64,000 nucleotides of DNA from Oscillospiraceae bacterium (GTDB lineage Bacteria > Bacillota_A > Clostridia > Oscillospirales > Ruminococcaceae). Position 1 is the first letter of the stretch. Every line of letters starts with the position of its first letter. The stretch lies in the NCBI GenBank assembly GCA_004558145.1, contig SFDQ01000001.1, forward strand, positions 310,001 through 374,000, in the 5' to 3' direction. Positions 33,678 to 40,303 of this stretch are shown here, one piece after another. The notes under the pieces were generated by a model. The model was not told where the DNA came from. It saw only the letters and a program-made list of their open reading frames with translations, and searched no databases. A program made the translations under genes and the position numbers.

Positions 33678-34304
33678 TCAGTTTTCCGCTTCGCCGGTGA
33701 GGTGCTCCAGCCATTCCAGGGCGGCAAAGCGCACCTCCACCCTGGGCGCTTCCACCAGATCCTGCTGGGCCTCGGTGGGATACACCGCCGCCTCGCCGGC
33801 GGCGGGCAGGCACAGGCCGGGATAGAGCACGCAGAACCAGTTTCTGCCCGCGTGGGCTCCCAGCTCCACCCGCAGCGCGTCGTAGACCCCGGCGGGCAGG
33901 GTGAAGTCCTCGTAACAGGTGGTGTCGAAGTACATCTCGGTGAGGTAGACCCGGGCGGAGAGGCTGCTGCCCTCCTCTTCCAGGGTGCGCTCCACGCAGG
34001 CCTGCAATTGGGGCAGGGACTCCTCGGCGATGTGGCGGGCATCCGCCTCGTCCTTTGCTCCGGCAAAAAGGGCGGCGGCCTCTTCCAGCACCGCGTCCCG
34101 CACGGTGAGTTTGAGGGTCTGGTCGGCCTCGGAGTCGGAGTTTGCCTGCACGTGCAGGCGCAGGGTGTTCGCCCGCACCTCGTCGGCCAGGGCGCAGAAG
34201 CTGGACATCCAGCAGGTAAGTACCACGGCCAGCAGAAGGCCCAGCCCCGCGCTGAATTCCAGCACCGAGCGGCGGCTGAGGCGAACATGAAAATGAGCAA
34301 ACAA
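33678..34304 (-). CDS. spoIIR: Stage II sporulation protein R
   Basis: 208 aa. SpoIIR is made in the forespore under sigma-F, secreted into the intermembrane space and triggers SpoIIGA to cleave pro-sigma-E in the mother cell. The diagnostic motif LRLHVQANSDSEADQ is at residues ~48-62, after a single N-terminal membrane/signal segment (~15-38). The start is TTG 34304; no ATG or better start exists in frame, and AAGGAAGGA (34314-34322) lies nine bases upstream. The start and ribosome site overlap the terminator hairpin of ispE. Its presence implies an endospore-forming lineage. Confidence 0.92.
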   Translation of the reverse strand: MFAHFHVRLSRRSVLEFSAGLGLLLAVVLTCWMSSFCALADEVRANTLRLHVQANSDSEADQTLKLTVRDAVLEEAAALFAGAKDEADARHIAEESLPQLQACVERTLEEEGSSLSARVYLTEMYFDTTCYEDFTLPAGVYDALRVELGAHAGRNWFCVLYPGLCLPAAGEAAVYPTEAQQDLVEAPRVEVRFAALEWLEHLTGEAEN

Positions 34305-34358
34305 AAAAACACGTCCTTCCTTTTGGTAACATCTGCCAAAAGTATAGACGTGTTTTTT
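34303..34358 (-). terminator. ispE terminator hairpin that also covers the spoIIR ribosome site
   Basis: The outer stem pairs 34304-34315 with 34347-34358 (AAAAAACACGTC with GACGTGTTTTTT, 12 bp). The inner stem pairs 34320-34326 with 34336-34342 (CTTTTGG/CCAAAAG). Read on the minus strand it ends in seven U residues that run into the spoIIR TTG. Confidence 0.85.
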
Positions 34359-34369
34359 GCGGTTTATTC
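34340..34369 (-). promoter_or_regulatory. Candidate sigma-F promoter of spoIIR
   Basis: Minus-strand GAATA (34365-34369), 15-nt spacer, GTCTATACTT (34340-34349). This compares with the sigma-F consensus GywTA - 15/16 nt - GgnnAnAnTw: 4 of 5 and all strongly conserved -10 positions. The -35 overlaps the ispE stop, and the predicted start point (~34333) falls in the loop of the terminator hairpin. Confidence 0.6.
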
Positions 34370-35252
34370 AGCCGCGGCGCTTGGGCGCGGGCAGCACCCT
34401 CGCGCCGCCCTTGTCGGGGGCGGCCAGATACACCTGGCGGTACTCCTTTGCCAGCGCGGCCCGGGCCGCCTCGGCCCGCTCGGGGTCGTCGAACACCCCG
34501 AACACCGCCGCGCCGCTGCCGGTCATCAGCGCCTGCTTCGCGCCGTTTTGGCGCAGCAGCTCCTTGATGTGGGGCGTTTCCTTCGCGCCGCTGCACTCCT
34601 CCAGGGCGTTGCCCATGGCGGCGCAGAGAGCGGCGAGGTCCCCGGCACGCACGGCGGCCTCGGCGGCCTCGCCGTCCGGGTGGACGCTGCTGCCCACCTC
34701 ATCGTAGGCGGCGAAGGCGGCGGGGGTGCTCACCCCCACGCTGGGCATGGCCACCACGAAGCGGCAGTCCGGGCAGGGGGGCAGGGGGCGCAGAAGGTCG
34801 CCCTTGCCCTGCACCCGGCAGGTGCCGCCCAAGAGGGCGAAGGGCACGTCCGCCCCGAGAGTGGCCCCGATGGCGCACAGCTCGCTCATGGAAAGGCGCG
34901 CGTCGTAGAGGGCGTTGAGGCCCACCAGCACGGCGGCGGCGTCGGCGCTGCCGCCCGCCATGCCCGCCCGCACCGGGGTGACCTTGCGCACCTCCATCTC
35001 CACCCCGGCCAGCAGGCCGGTGTAGTGGAAGAAGGCCAGGGCCGCCTTGTAGGCGGTGTTCTTTTCGTTGGGGGGCACCCGGCTGCCGGGCAGCCGCAGG
35101 ATGAGGTCCCGGCTTTTGCGCAGGGTGACCCGCTCGTGGAGGGTGATGGCCTGCATGATCATGTCCAGCGCATGGTAGCCGCCGGGCAGAAGGCCCACCA
35201 CGTCCAGGGTCAGGTTGAGTTTGGCCGGGGCCAGCACGGTGACCTGTTTCAT
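34368..35252 (-). CDS. ispE: 4-diphosphocytidyl-2-C-methyl-D-erythritol kinase
   Basis: 294 aa, GHMP kinase fold. The N-terminal motif APAKLNLTLDVVG, the ATP loop PVRAGMAGGSADAAAVL and the C-terminal MTGSGAAVFGVF are intact. It phosphorylates CDP-ME in the MEP isoprenoid pathway. It starts 12 bases after the DUF362-ferredoxin gene and ends at a strong hairpin. spoIIR lies directly downstream, close to the ispE-spoIIR linkage seen in other Clostridia. Confidence 0.96.
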   Translation of the reverse strand: MKQVTVLAPAKLNLTLDVVGLLPGGYHALDMIMQAITLHERVTLRKSRDLILRLPGSRVPPNEKNTAYKAALAFFHYTGLLAGVEMEVRKVTPVRAGMAGGSADAAAVLVGLNALYDARLSMSELCAIGATLGADVPFALLGGTCRVQGKGDLLRPLPPCPDCRFVVAMPSVGVSTPAAFAAYDEVGSSVHPDGEAAEAAVRAGDLAALCAAMGNALEECSGAKETPHIKELLRQNGAKQALMTGSGAAVFGVFDDPERAEAARAALAKEYRQVYLAAPDKGGARVLPAPKRRG

Positions 35253-35264
35253 GGCGCGTTCACC

Positions 35265-36419
35265 TCACAGTTTTTTAAAGAGGAAAAACCGCTTTGTGTC
35301 GATGGCCTGCACCGGGCAGACCTCGTGACAGCAAAAGCAGCGGATGCAGTCTTTGGGCTTGATGTGAGCCTTTTTGTTTTTCAGCTCGATGGTGTGCTGG
35401 GGGCAGATCTCGGCGCAGCGACCGCAGCCGATGCAGCGCGCCGGAGCGATCTGGGGCCGGGGCGCGACCCACTTTTCCACCGCGGGCACCGCCCAGCGCA
35501 CTGCCCGGGGGGCGGAGTCGGAAAAGTTCATCTTGCGCCAGGAGTCCGGCAGACGGAAGTTTTCCACCGGGGCGAACAGCGCCGTCTCCCCTGCCGCCAG
35601 GGCCGGGTCGAAGGCCGCGGGGCAGAGCCCGCGCCGCCCCGCCGCGGCAAGGTAGGGCACGCTTTCCGGCGCAAGGCCCAGCATCCGGCAGAGAGCCAGG
35701 TCCATGGACAGCATATCCTCCGCCGCTGCCAGAAAGCCCAGGGGCCGGGGGCTGCCGCCGCTGGGGCCGTTGCCCTCGTGGCCCACCACGCCGTCCAGCA
35801 CCGCGAAGGAAGGCTTCACGGTGAGCAGCAGATCGATGAGCATGTCGCCGAAGTCCTCTTTTTTGGGGCAGCGCATGTGCCACTCGGCCTTCTGCAGGCC
35901 GGGGATGCAGCCGAAGAGGTTCTTGGTGGCCGCCGAAAGGCCGGTCATCATGTGGGTCTTGCACTTGGGCAGGTCGATGATAACGTCCGCCGCCAGCACC
36001 GGCTCCAGCAGGTTGAAGCGGCGCTTTGCGCCCTCGGCTTTGGGGGCCTCGCCGCTGGCGGCGCCGGTGTAGAGCTGCACGCCCTCCTCGGCGCAGACGG
36101 CGGCGATGCCGCTGGCCTTCCAGGCAGCCTTGACCAGGCCGGAGGCGTGGGGCCCGCCGGGGGAATCGGCCACGGTGATGTCGGCCGCGGCCACGCCCCG
36201 GCGCTTCACGGCGCGGATGACCGCCTTCACCACCGCCGGGTGGGTGGTCACCGCCTTTTCGGGGGCGGTGCCAGAGAGAAGGTTGGGTTTCAACAGCACC
36301 TTTTTGCCCGGAGCCAGCCCGGACGCGGCGGGCAGCTGCTGCAAAAGCCGCTCCACCGCGGCATCCACCGTGTTCCGGTCATAGTCCGGCACGGCTGCAA
36401 AAAAGACACGCTCATCCAT
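35265..36419 (-). CDS. DUF362 protein with C-terminal 2[4Fe-4S] ferredoxin
   Basis: 384 aa. The DUF362 domain fills residues ~1-300 (VLLKPNLLSG near 41-50, the VADSPGG loop, KCKTHMMTGLSAATKNLFG). The C-terminus carries two CxxCxxC..CP clusters (CIGCGRCAEICP and CIRCFCCHEVCP, ~330-375). DUF362-ferredoxin proteins are common in anaerobes; no enzymatic activity is established. The gene overlaps the aminotransferase by eight bases and is followed by ispE, so it is co-expressed with both. An electron-transfer role linked to amino-acid metabolism or the Fe-S dependent MEP pathway is inference. Confidence 0.9.
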   Translation of the reverse strand: MDERVFFAAVPDYDRNTVDAAVERLLQQLPAASGLAPGKKVLLKPNLLSGTAPEKAVTTHPAVVKAVIRAVKRRGVAAADITVADSPGGPHASGLVKAAWKASGIAAVCAEEGVQLYTGAASGEAPKAEGAKRRFNLLEPVLAADVIIDLPKCKTHMMTGLSAATKNLFGCIPGLQKAEWHMRCPKKEDFGDMLIDLLLTVKPSFAVLDGVVGHEGNGPSGGSPRPLGFLAAAEDMLSMDLALCRMLGLAPESVPYLAAAGRRGLCPAAFDPALAAGETALFAPVENFRLPDSWRKMNFSDSAPRAVRWAVPAVEKWVAPRPQIAPARCIGCGRCAEICPQHTIELKNKKAHIKPKDCIRCFCCHEVCPVQAIDTKRFFLFKKL

Positions 36420-37593
36420 GGGCGTGCAGCTCCTCCAGGAAGCGCTCGATGCGGCCCAGGGCCTCGGTGAGGTGGTTCACCGAATAGGCGTAGCTCACCC
36501 GCACATAGCCCTCGCCGGAATCGCCGAAAGCGGTGCCGGGCACCACAGCCACCTTCTGGCTGTAAAGCAGCTTTTCGCAGAATTCGGCGCTGGAAAGGCC
36601 GGTGCGCTGGATGCTGGGGAAGACGTAGAACGCGCCCTTGGGCTCGAAGCAGTCCATGCCCATGTCGTTGAAGCGCTTGACCAGAAGCCGGCGGCGCACG
36701 TCGTATTCCCGGCGCATGCGCTCAATTTCGTCGTCGCACTCCCGCATGGCCACCACCGCGGCGTACTGGCTGGTGGTGGGCGCGCACATGATGCAGTTCT
36801 GGTGGAGCTTTGTCATAATTTTCATCACCGGGGCGGGGCCGCAGGCGTAGCCCAGCCGCCAGCCGGTCATGGCAAAAGCCTTGGAGAAACCGTTCACCAC
36901 GATGGTGCGCTCGGCCATGCCCGGCAGGCTGGCGATGCTCACGTGGCGCTCGGTGCCGTAGTTCAGCTCAGCGTAAATTTCGTCCGACAGCACCATGATG
37001 TCGGTGCCCCGCAGCACCTGGGCAATGGCCTCCAGATGCTCCTTTTCCATCACCGCGCCGGTGGGGTTGCAGGGGAAGGGCAGCACCAGCAGTTTGGTCT
37101 TGGGGGTGATGGCGGCCTTCAGCTCCTCGGCGGTGAGGCGGAACTCGTTCTCCGCCTTCAGGGGCACCGGCACCGGCACGCCGCCGGTGAGGGTGGTGAT
37201 GGGCTGGTAGCACACAAAGCAGGGCTCGGGGATGATGACCTCGTCCCCCGGGGCCACCAGACTGCGGATGGCCATGTCGATGGCCTCGCTGCCGCCCACG
37301 GTGACCAATATCTCGTGCAGGGGGTCGGCGTATTCCAGGCCGAAGCGCCGCTTCATGTAGGCGGCAATTTCATAGCGAAGCTCTTTCAGGCCGGCGTTGG
37401 CGGTGTAGCTGGTGCGCCCCTTTTCCAGGCTGCGGATGCCCGCGTCCCGGATGCGCCAGGGGGTCTTGAAGTCCGGCTCGCCCACGCCCAGGCTGATGCA
37501 GCCCTCCATCTCGGCGGCCAGGTCGAAAAATTTGCGGATGCCGCTGGGGCGCATGGCCGCCGCGGCAGGCGCGATCACCTTGTCATAGTTCAT
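36412..37593 (-). CDS. Class I/II PLP aminotransferase (AlaT-like)
   Basis: 393 aa from ATG 37593, which overlaps the regulator's stop as TGATG. Fold type I landmarks: YTANAGLKELR near the N-terminus, PCNPTGAV, SDEIYAELNY and the PLP lysine in NGFSKAFAMTGWRLGY. The arrangement Lrp/AsnC regulator plus aminotransferase parallels alaR-alaT (yugG-yugH) of Bacillus subtilis, suggesting an alanine transaminase. The substrate cannot be fixed from sequence; other branched-chain or aromatic options remain. Confidence 0.88.
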   Translation of the reverse strand: MNYDKVIAPAAAAMRPSGIRKFFDLAAEMEGCISLGVGEPDFKTPWRIRDAGIRSLEKGRTSYTANAGLKELRYEIAAYMKRRFGLEYADPLHEILVTVGGSEAIDMAIRSLVAPGDEVIIPEPCFVCYQPITTLTGGVPVPVPLKAENEFRLTAEELKAAITPKTKLLVLPFPCNPTGAVMEKEHLEAIAQVLRGTDIMVLSDEIYAELNYGTERHVSIASLPGMAERTIVVNGFSKAFAMTGWRLGYACGPAPVMKIMTKLHQNCIMCAPTTSQYAAVVAMRECDDEIERMRREYDVRRRLLVKRFNDMGMDCFEPKGAFYVFPSIQRTGLSSAEFCEKLLYSQKVAVVPGTAFGDSGEGYVRVSYAYSVNHLTEALGRIERFLEELHAHG

Positions 37594-38072
37594 CACAGCG
37601 TGGCCCACTCCCTCTCGTCCTTTTCCTCGTCCGCGTAGAGCACGCCGTCCTTTTTATAGGTGCGCAGCACGAAGTGGGTGGCGGTGGACAGCACGTCGTC
37701 CATGGGGGCCAGGCGCTTGGCCACGAAGAGGGCGATCTCCTGGAAGCTGTGGCCGGTGAGGATGAGCTGCAGGTCGTAGCCGCCGCTCATCAGCAGCACG
37801 CTCTGCACCTCGTCGAAGCAGGCGATGGCGGAGGCGATCTCGTCAAAGCCGTGGCTCTTCTTGGGACGCACCCGCAGCTCGATGACCGCCTTGACCCGGT
37901 CGGCGTTCAGCTTTTCCCAGTCCACCAGGGCCTTGTAGCCGCGGATGACGCCGGTCTTGGTGTATTCGTCCATCTTTGCGGCCACCTCTTCCGGCGTGGA
38001 GGAGAGCATGGCAGCCAGGTCCTCCACCGACAGGCGGGCGTTTTCTTCCAGCAGTTGCAGCAAGCGTTCCAT
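37593..38072 (-). CDS. Lrp/AsnC-family transcriptional regulator
   Basis: 159 aa from ATG 38072 (GAGG eight bases upstream). An N-terminal helix-turn-helix (ERLLQLLEENARLSVEDLAAML) is followed by an effector-binding RAM/AsnC domain (SGGYDLQLILTG). It probably senses an amino acid and controls its own operon. It is transcribed divergently from the ACT-domain gene, and the 159-bp intergenic region would be the natural operator site. A C-terminal acidic tail (DEEKDERE) extends past the RAM domain. Confidence 0.93.
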   Translation of the reverse strand: MERLLQLLEENARLSVEDLAAMLSSTPEEVAAKMDEYTKTGVIRGYKALVDWEKLNADRVKAVIELRVRPKKSHGFDEIASAIACFDEVQSVLLMSGGYDLQLILTGHSFQEIALFVAKRLAPMDDVLSTATHFVLRTYKKDGVLYADEEKDEREWATL

Positions 38073-38115
38073 ATTCACTACCTCGGTTCCTTGATGTGAT
38101 TGCGGTTTGTTCTTA

Positions 38116-38144
38116 ATTATAAAAAAAAACTTCATCAAAGTAAA
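38116..38144 (-). promoter_or_regulatory. Sigma-A promoter of the Lrp-aminotransferase operon
   Basis: Minus-strand TTTACT (38139-38144), 17-nt spacer, perfect TATAAT (38116-38121). Confidence 0.78.
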
Positions 38145-38162
38145 CAAAAAGAGTGCAAAATC

Positions 38163-38171
38163 TGATATAAT
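38163..38171 (+). promoter_or_regulatory. Extended -10 promoter of the ACT/UPF0210 operon
   Basis: TGATATAAT: TG (38163-38164), one base, perfect TATAAT (38166-38171). No good -35 is at the expected distance. It is back-to-back with the Lrp promoter, 44 bp between the -10 boxes. TTGATG (38091-38096) and CATCAA (38133-38138) form a loose inverted repeat nearby. Confidence 0.65.
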
Positions 38172-38231
38172 GAGCCTAACCTGTGCGGCGCGTTTTTTCT
38201 GCGCCCGGGGTGGAAAGCGAGGAAAAGCATT

Positions 38232-38501
38232 ATGAGAGCTGTTATCACCGTGGTAGGCCGGGACACCGTGGGCGTTGTCGCCCGGGTCAGCCAGGTCTGC
38301 GCCGAACTGAACATCAACATCGAGGACGTGACCCAGAGCATCATGCAGGAGATGTTCTGCATGATCATGCTGGTGAATCTGGAAAAGTGCACCGCGCCCA
38401 TGGAGACCGTGCGCGCCGCGCTGGACAAGGTGGCCGCCGCCATGAACATGGAGCTGCACCTCACCCGCGAAGAAGTGTTCGACGCGATGCACCACATTTG
38501 A
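38232..38501 (+). CDS. ACT-domain protein (UPF0237 type)
   Basis: 89 aa, a single complete ACT domain (RAVITVVGRDTVGVVARVSQ; ELNINIEDVTQ). Stand-alone ACT proteins of this type are regulatory amino-acid binders and are almost always found next to a UPF0210 gene, as here (16 bases apart). GAGG lies nine bases upstream of ATG 38232. Divergent from the Lrp regulator, another amino-acid sensor. Confidence 0.93.
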   Translation: MRAVITVVGRDTVGVVARVSQVCAELNINIEDVTQSIMQEMFCMIMLVNLEKCTAPMETVRAALDKVAAAMNMELHLTREEVFDAMHHI

Positions 38502-38517
38502 GCGGGAGGCGGTTTCA

Positions 38518-39885
38518 ATGAGCATGATCAACACCCGCGACATCATGGAGACCATCAACATGATCTCCGGCGAGAACCTGGACGTGCGCACCGTGACCAT
38601 GGGCATCAGCCTGCTGGACTGCGCCGACCCCGACCCCAAGCGCGCCTGCGAGAAGATTTATAATAAAATCACCACCCGCGCCGCGCGGCTGGTGCCGGTG
38701 GTGGAAAAGATCAGCAGCGACTACGGCATCCCCATCATCAACAAGCGCATCAGCGTGACCCCCATCGCCATGCTGCTGGCCTCGGCCCCGGACGCCGACC
38801 CGGTGGACTACGCCAAGGCCCTGGACAAGGCGGCCAAGACGGTGGGCGTGAACTTCATCGGCGGCTTCGGCGCGCTGGTGCACAAGGGCTTTTCCGCCGG
38901 GGACGAGCGGCTCATCGAGGCCATTCCCCGGGCGCTGGCCGAGACCGACATCGTTTGCAGCAGCGTGAACATCGGCTCCACCAAGACCGGCCTGAACATG
39001 GACGCGGTGAAGATGATGGGCCAGGTGGTGCGCAAGGCCGCCGAGGCCACCGCCGAAAACCAGTGCATGGGCGCGGCCAAGCTGGTGGTGTTCTGCAACG
39101 CGCCGGAGGACAACCCCTTCATGGCGGGCGCCTTCCACGGCGTGGGCGAGCCGGACTGCGTGGTGCACGTGGGCGTTTCCGGCCCGGGCGCGGTGCGCGC
39201 GGCGCTGGCGAAGCTGCCCAAGGACGCGCCTTTGGACCAGGTGGCGGAGCTCATCAAGCGCACCGCCTTCAAGATCACCCGCATGGGCCAGCTGGTGGGC
39301 AATCTGGCCGCCAAGGAGCTGGGCGTGCCCTTCGGCATCGTGGACCTGAGCCTTGCCCCCACCCCCGCCATCGGCGACAGCGTGGCCAACATTCTGGAGG
39401 AGATGGGCCTGGAGAGCTGCGGCCAGTGCGGCACCACCGCCGCCCTCGCCCTTCTGAACGACGCGGTGAAGAAGGGCGGCGTGATGGCCTCCAACCATGT
39501 GGGCGGCCTTTCGGGCGCTTTCATCCCCGTGAGCGAGGACGACGGCATGATCCAGGCCGTGCGCCGGGGCAGCCTGTGCATGGAGAAGCTGGAAGCCATG
39601 ACCGCCGTTTGCAGCGTGGGCATCGACATGGTGGTCATTCCCGGCGACACCCCCGCCGAGGTCATCAGCGCCCTCATCGCCGACGAGGCGGCCATCGGCA
39701 TGGTGAACAGCAAGACCACCGCCGTGCGCGTCATCCCCGCCATCGGGCGCAGCGCCGGCGAAGAGCTGGACTTTGGCGGCCTTCTGGGCTATGCGCCCAT
39801 CATGCCCATCAGCAAATACAGCCCCAAGGTGTTCATCGACCGGGGCGGCCGCATCCCCGCCCCCATGCAGGCGCTGAAGAACTGA
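38518..39885 (+). CDS. UPF0210 / PFL-family protein
   Basis: 455 aa, full length for UPF0210 (DUF711): MSMINTRDIMETINMISGEN at the start and ISVTPIAMLLAS, IGGFGALVHKG and ESCGQCGTTAAL in order. The fold is related to pyruvate formate-lyase-like glycyl radical proteins, but the family lacks an assigned activity. It forms a conserved operon with the ACT-domain gene, which probably provides allosteric control. GGGAGG is eight bases before ATG 38518. Confidence 0.93.
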   Translation: MSMINTRDIMETINMISGENLDVRTVTMGISLLDCADPDPKRACEKIYNKITTRAARLVPVVEKISSDYGIPIINKRISVTPIAMLLASAPDADPVDYAKALDKAAKTVGVNFIGGFGALVHKGFSAGDERLIEAIPRALAETDIVCSSVNIGSTKTGLNMDAVKMMGQVVRKAAEATAENQCMGAAKLVVFCNAPEDNPFMAGAFHGVGEPDCVVHVGVSGPGAVRAALAKLPKDAPLDQVAELIKRTAFKITRMGQLVGNLAAKELGVPFGIVDLSLAPTPAIGDSVANILEEMGLESCGQCGTTAALALLNDAVKKGGVMASNHVGGLSGAFIPVSEDDGMIQAVRRGSLCMEKLEAMTAVCSVGIDMVVIPGDTPAEVISALIADEAAIGMVNSKTTAVRVIPAIGRSAGEELDFGGLLGYAPIMPISKYSPKVFIDRGGRIPAPMQALKN

Positions 39886-39898
39886 CCGGGACGGCGGC

Positions 39899-40294
39899 AT
39901 GAAAAAACAGGACCTGGCCGCCCTGGCCGCCGTGGCGGCGCTTTACGCGGCGCTGCACTTTGCGGGCTTCGGCTGCCCCATCAAAGCCGTCACCGGCGTT
40001 TCCTGCGCCGGGTGCGGCATGACCCGCGCCTGGCTGGCGGCGCTGGCCGGCGACTGGGCCGCGGCCTTTTTCTACCACCCCCTGTTCTGGATGGTGCCGC
40101 CGGCGGTGCTGGTGTTTTTTCTGCGCAAGCGCCTGCCCCGCCGCCTTGTCACCGTTCTCGCCTGGGCGGCAGGCATCGCCTTTGTGGCGGTGTATATCCT
40201 GCGGCTGGCGGACCCGGAGGACACCGTGGTGGTGTTTGCCCCCGAGACGGGGCTTTTGAATCGTATCCTGCGGCTTTTGCCGTTTAGAAAGTGA
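39899..40294 (+). CDS. DUF2752 small membrane protein
   Basis: 131 aa with three predicted membrane helices. The family signature CPIKAVTGVSCAGCGMTRAWL (split by the CxGCG turn) lies between helices one and two, followed by FFYHPLFWM. No function is known; the conserved CAGCGMTR loop may bind metal or form disulfides. It begins 13 bases after UPF0210 and ends nine bases before the zinc-ribbon gene, so all four genes form an operon. Confidence 0.9.
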   Translation: MKKQDLAALAAVAALYAALHFAGFGCPIKAVTGVSCAGCGMTRAWLAALAGDWAAAFFYHPLFWMVPPAVLVFFLRKRLPRRLVTVLAWAAGIAFVAVYILRLADPEDTVVVFAPETGLLNRILRLLPFRK

Positions 40295-40303
40295 GGAATG
40301 ACC

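Noticed and set aside
34369..34596. Long N-terminal extension of the peptidoglycan-binding protein frame back to 34596
   Set aside because: The frame is open through spoIIR and part of ispE in a shadow frame. A strong AGGAGG ten bases before ATG 33618 and the start of the repeat domain fix the real start.
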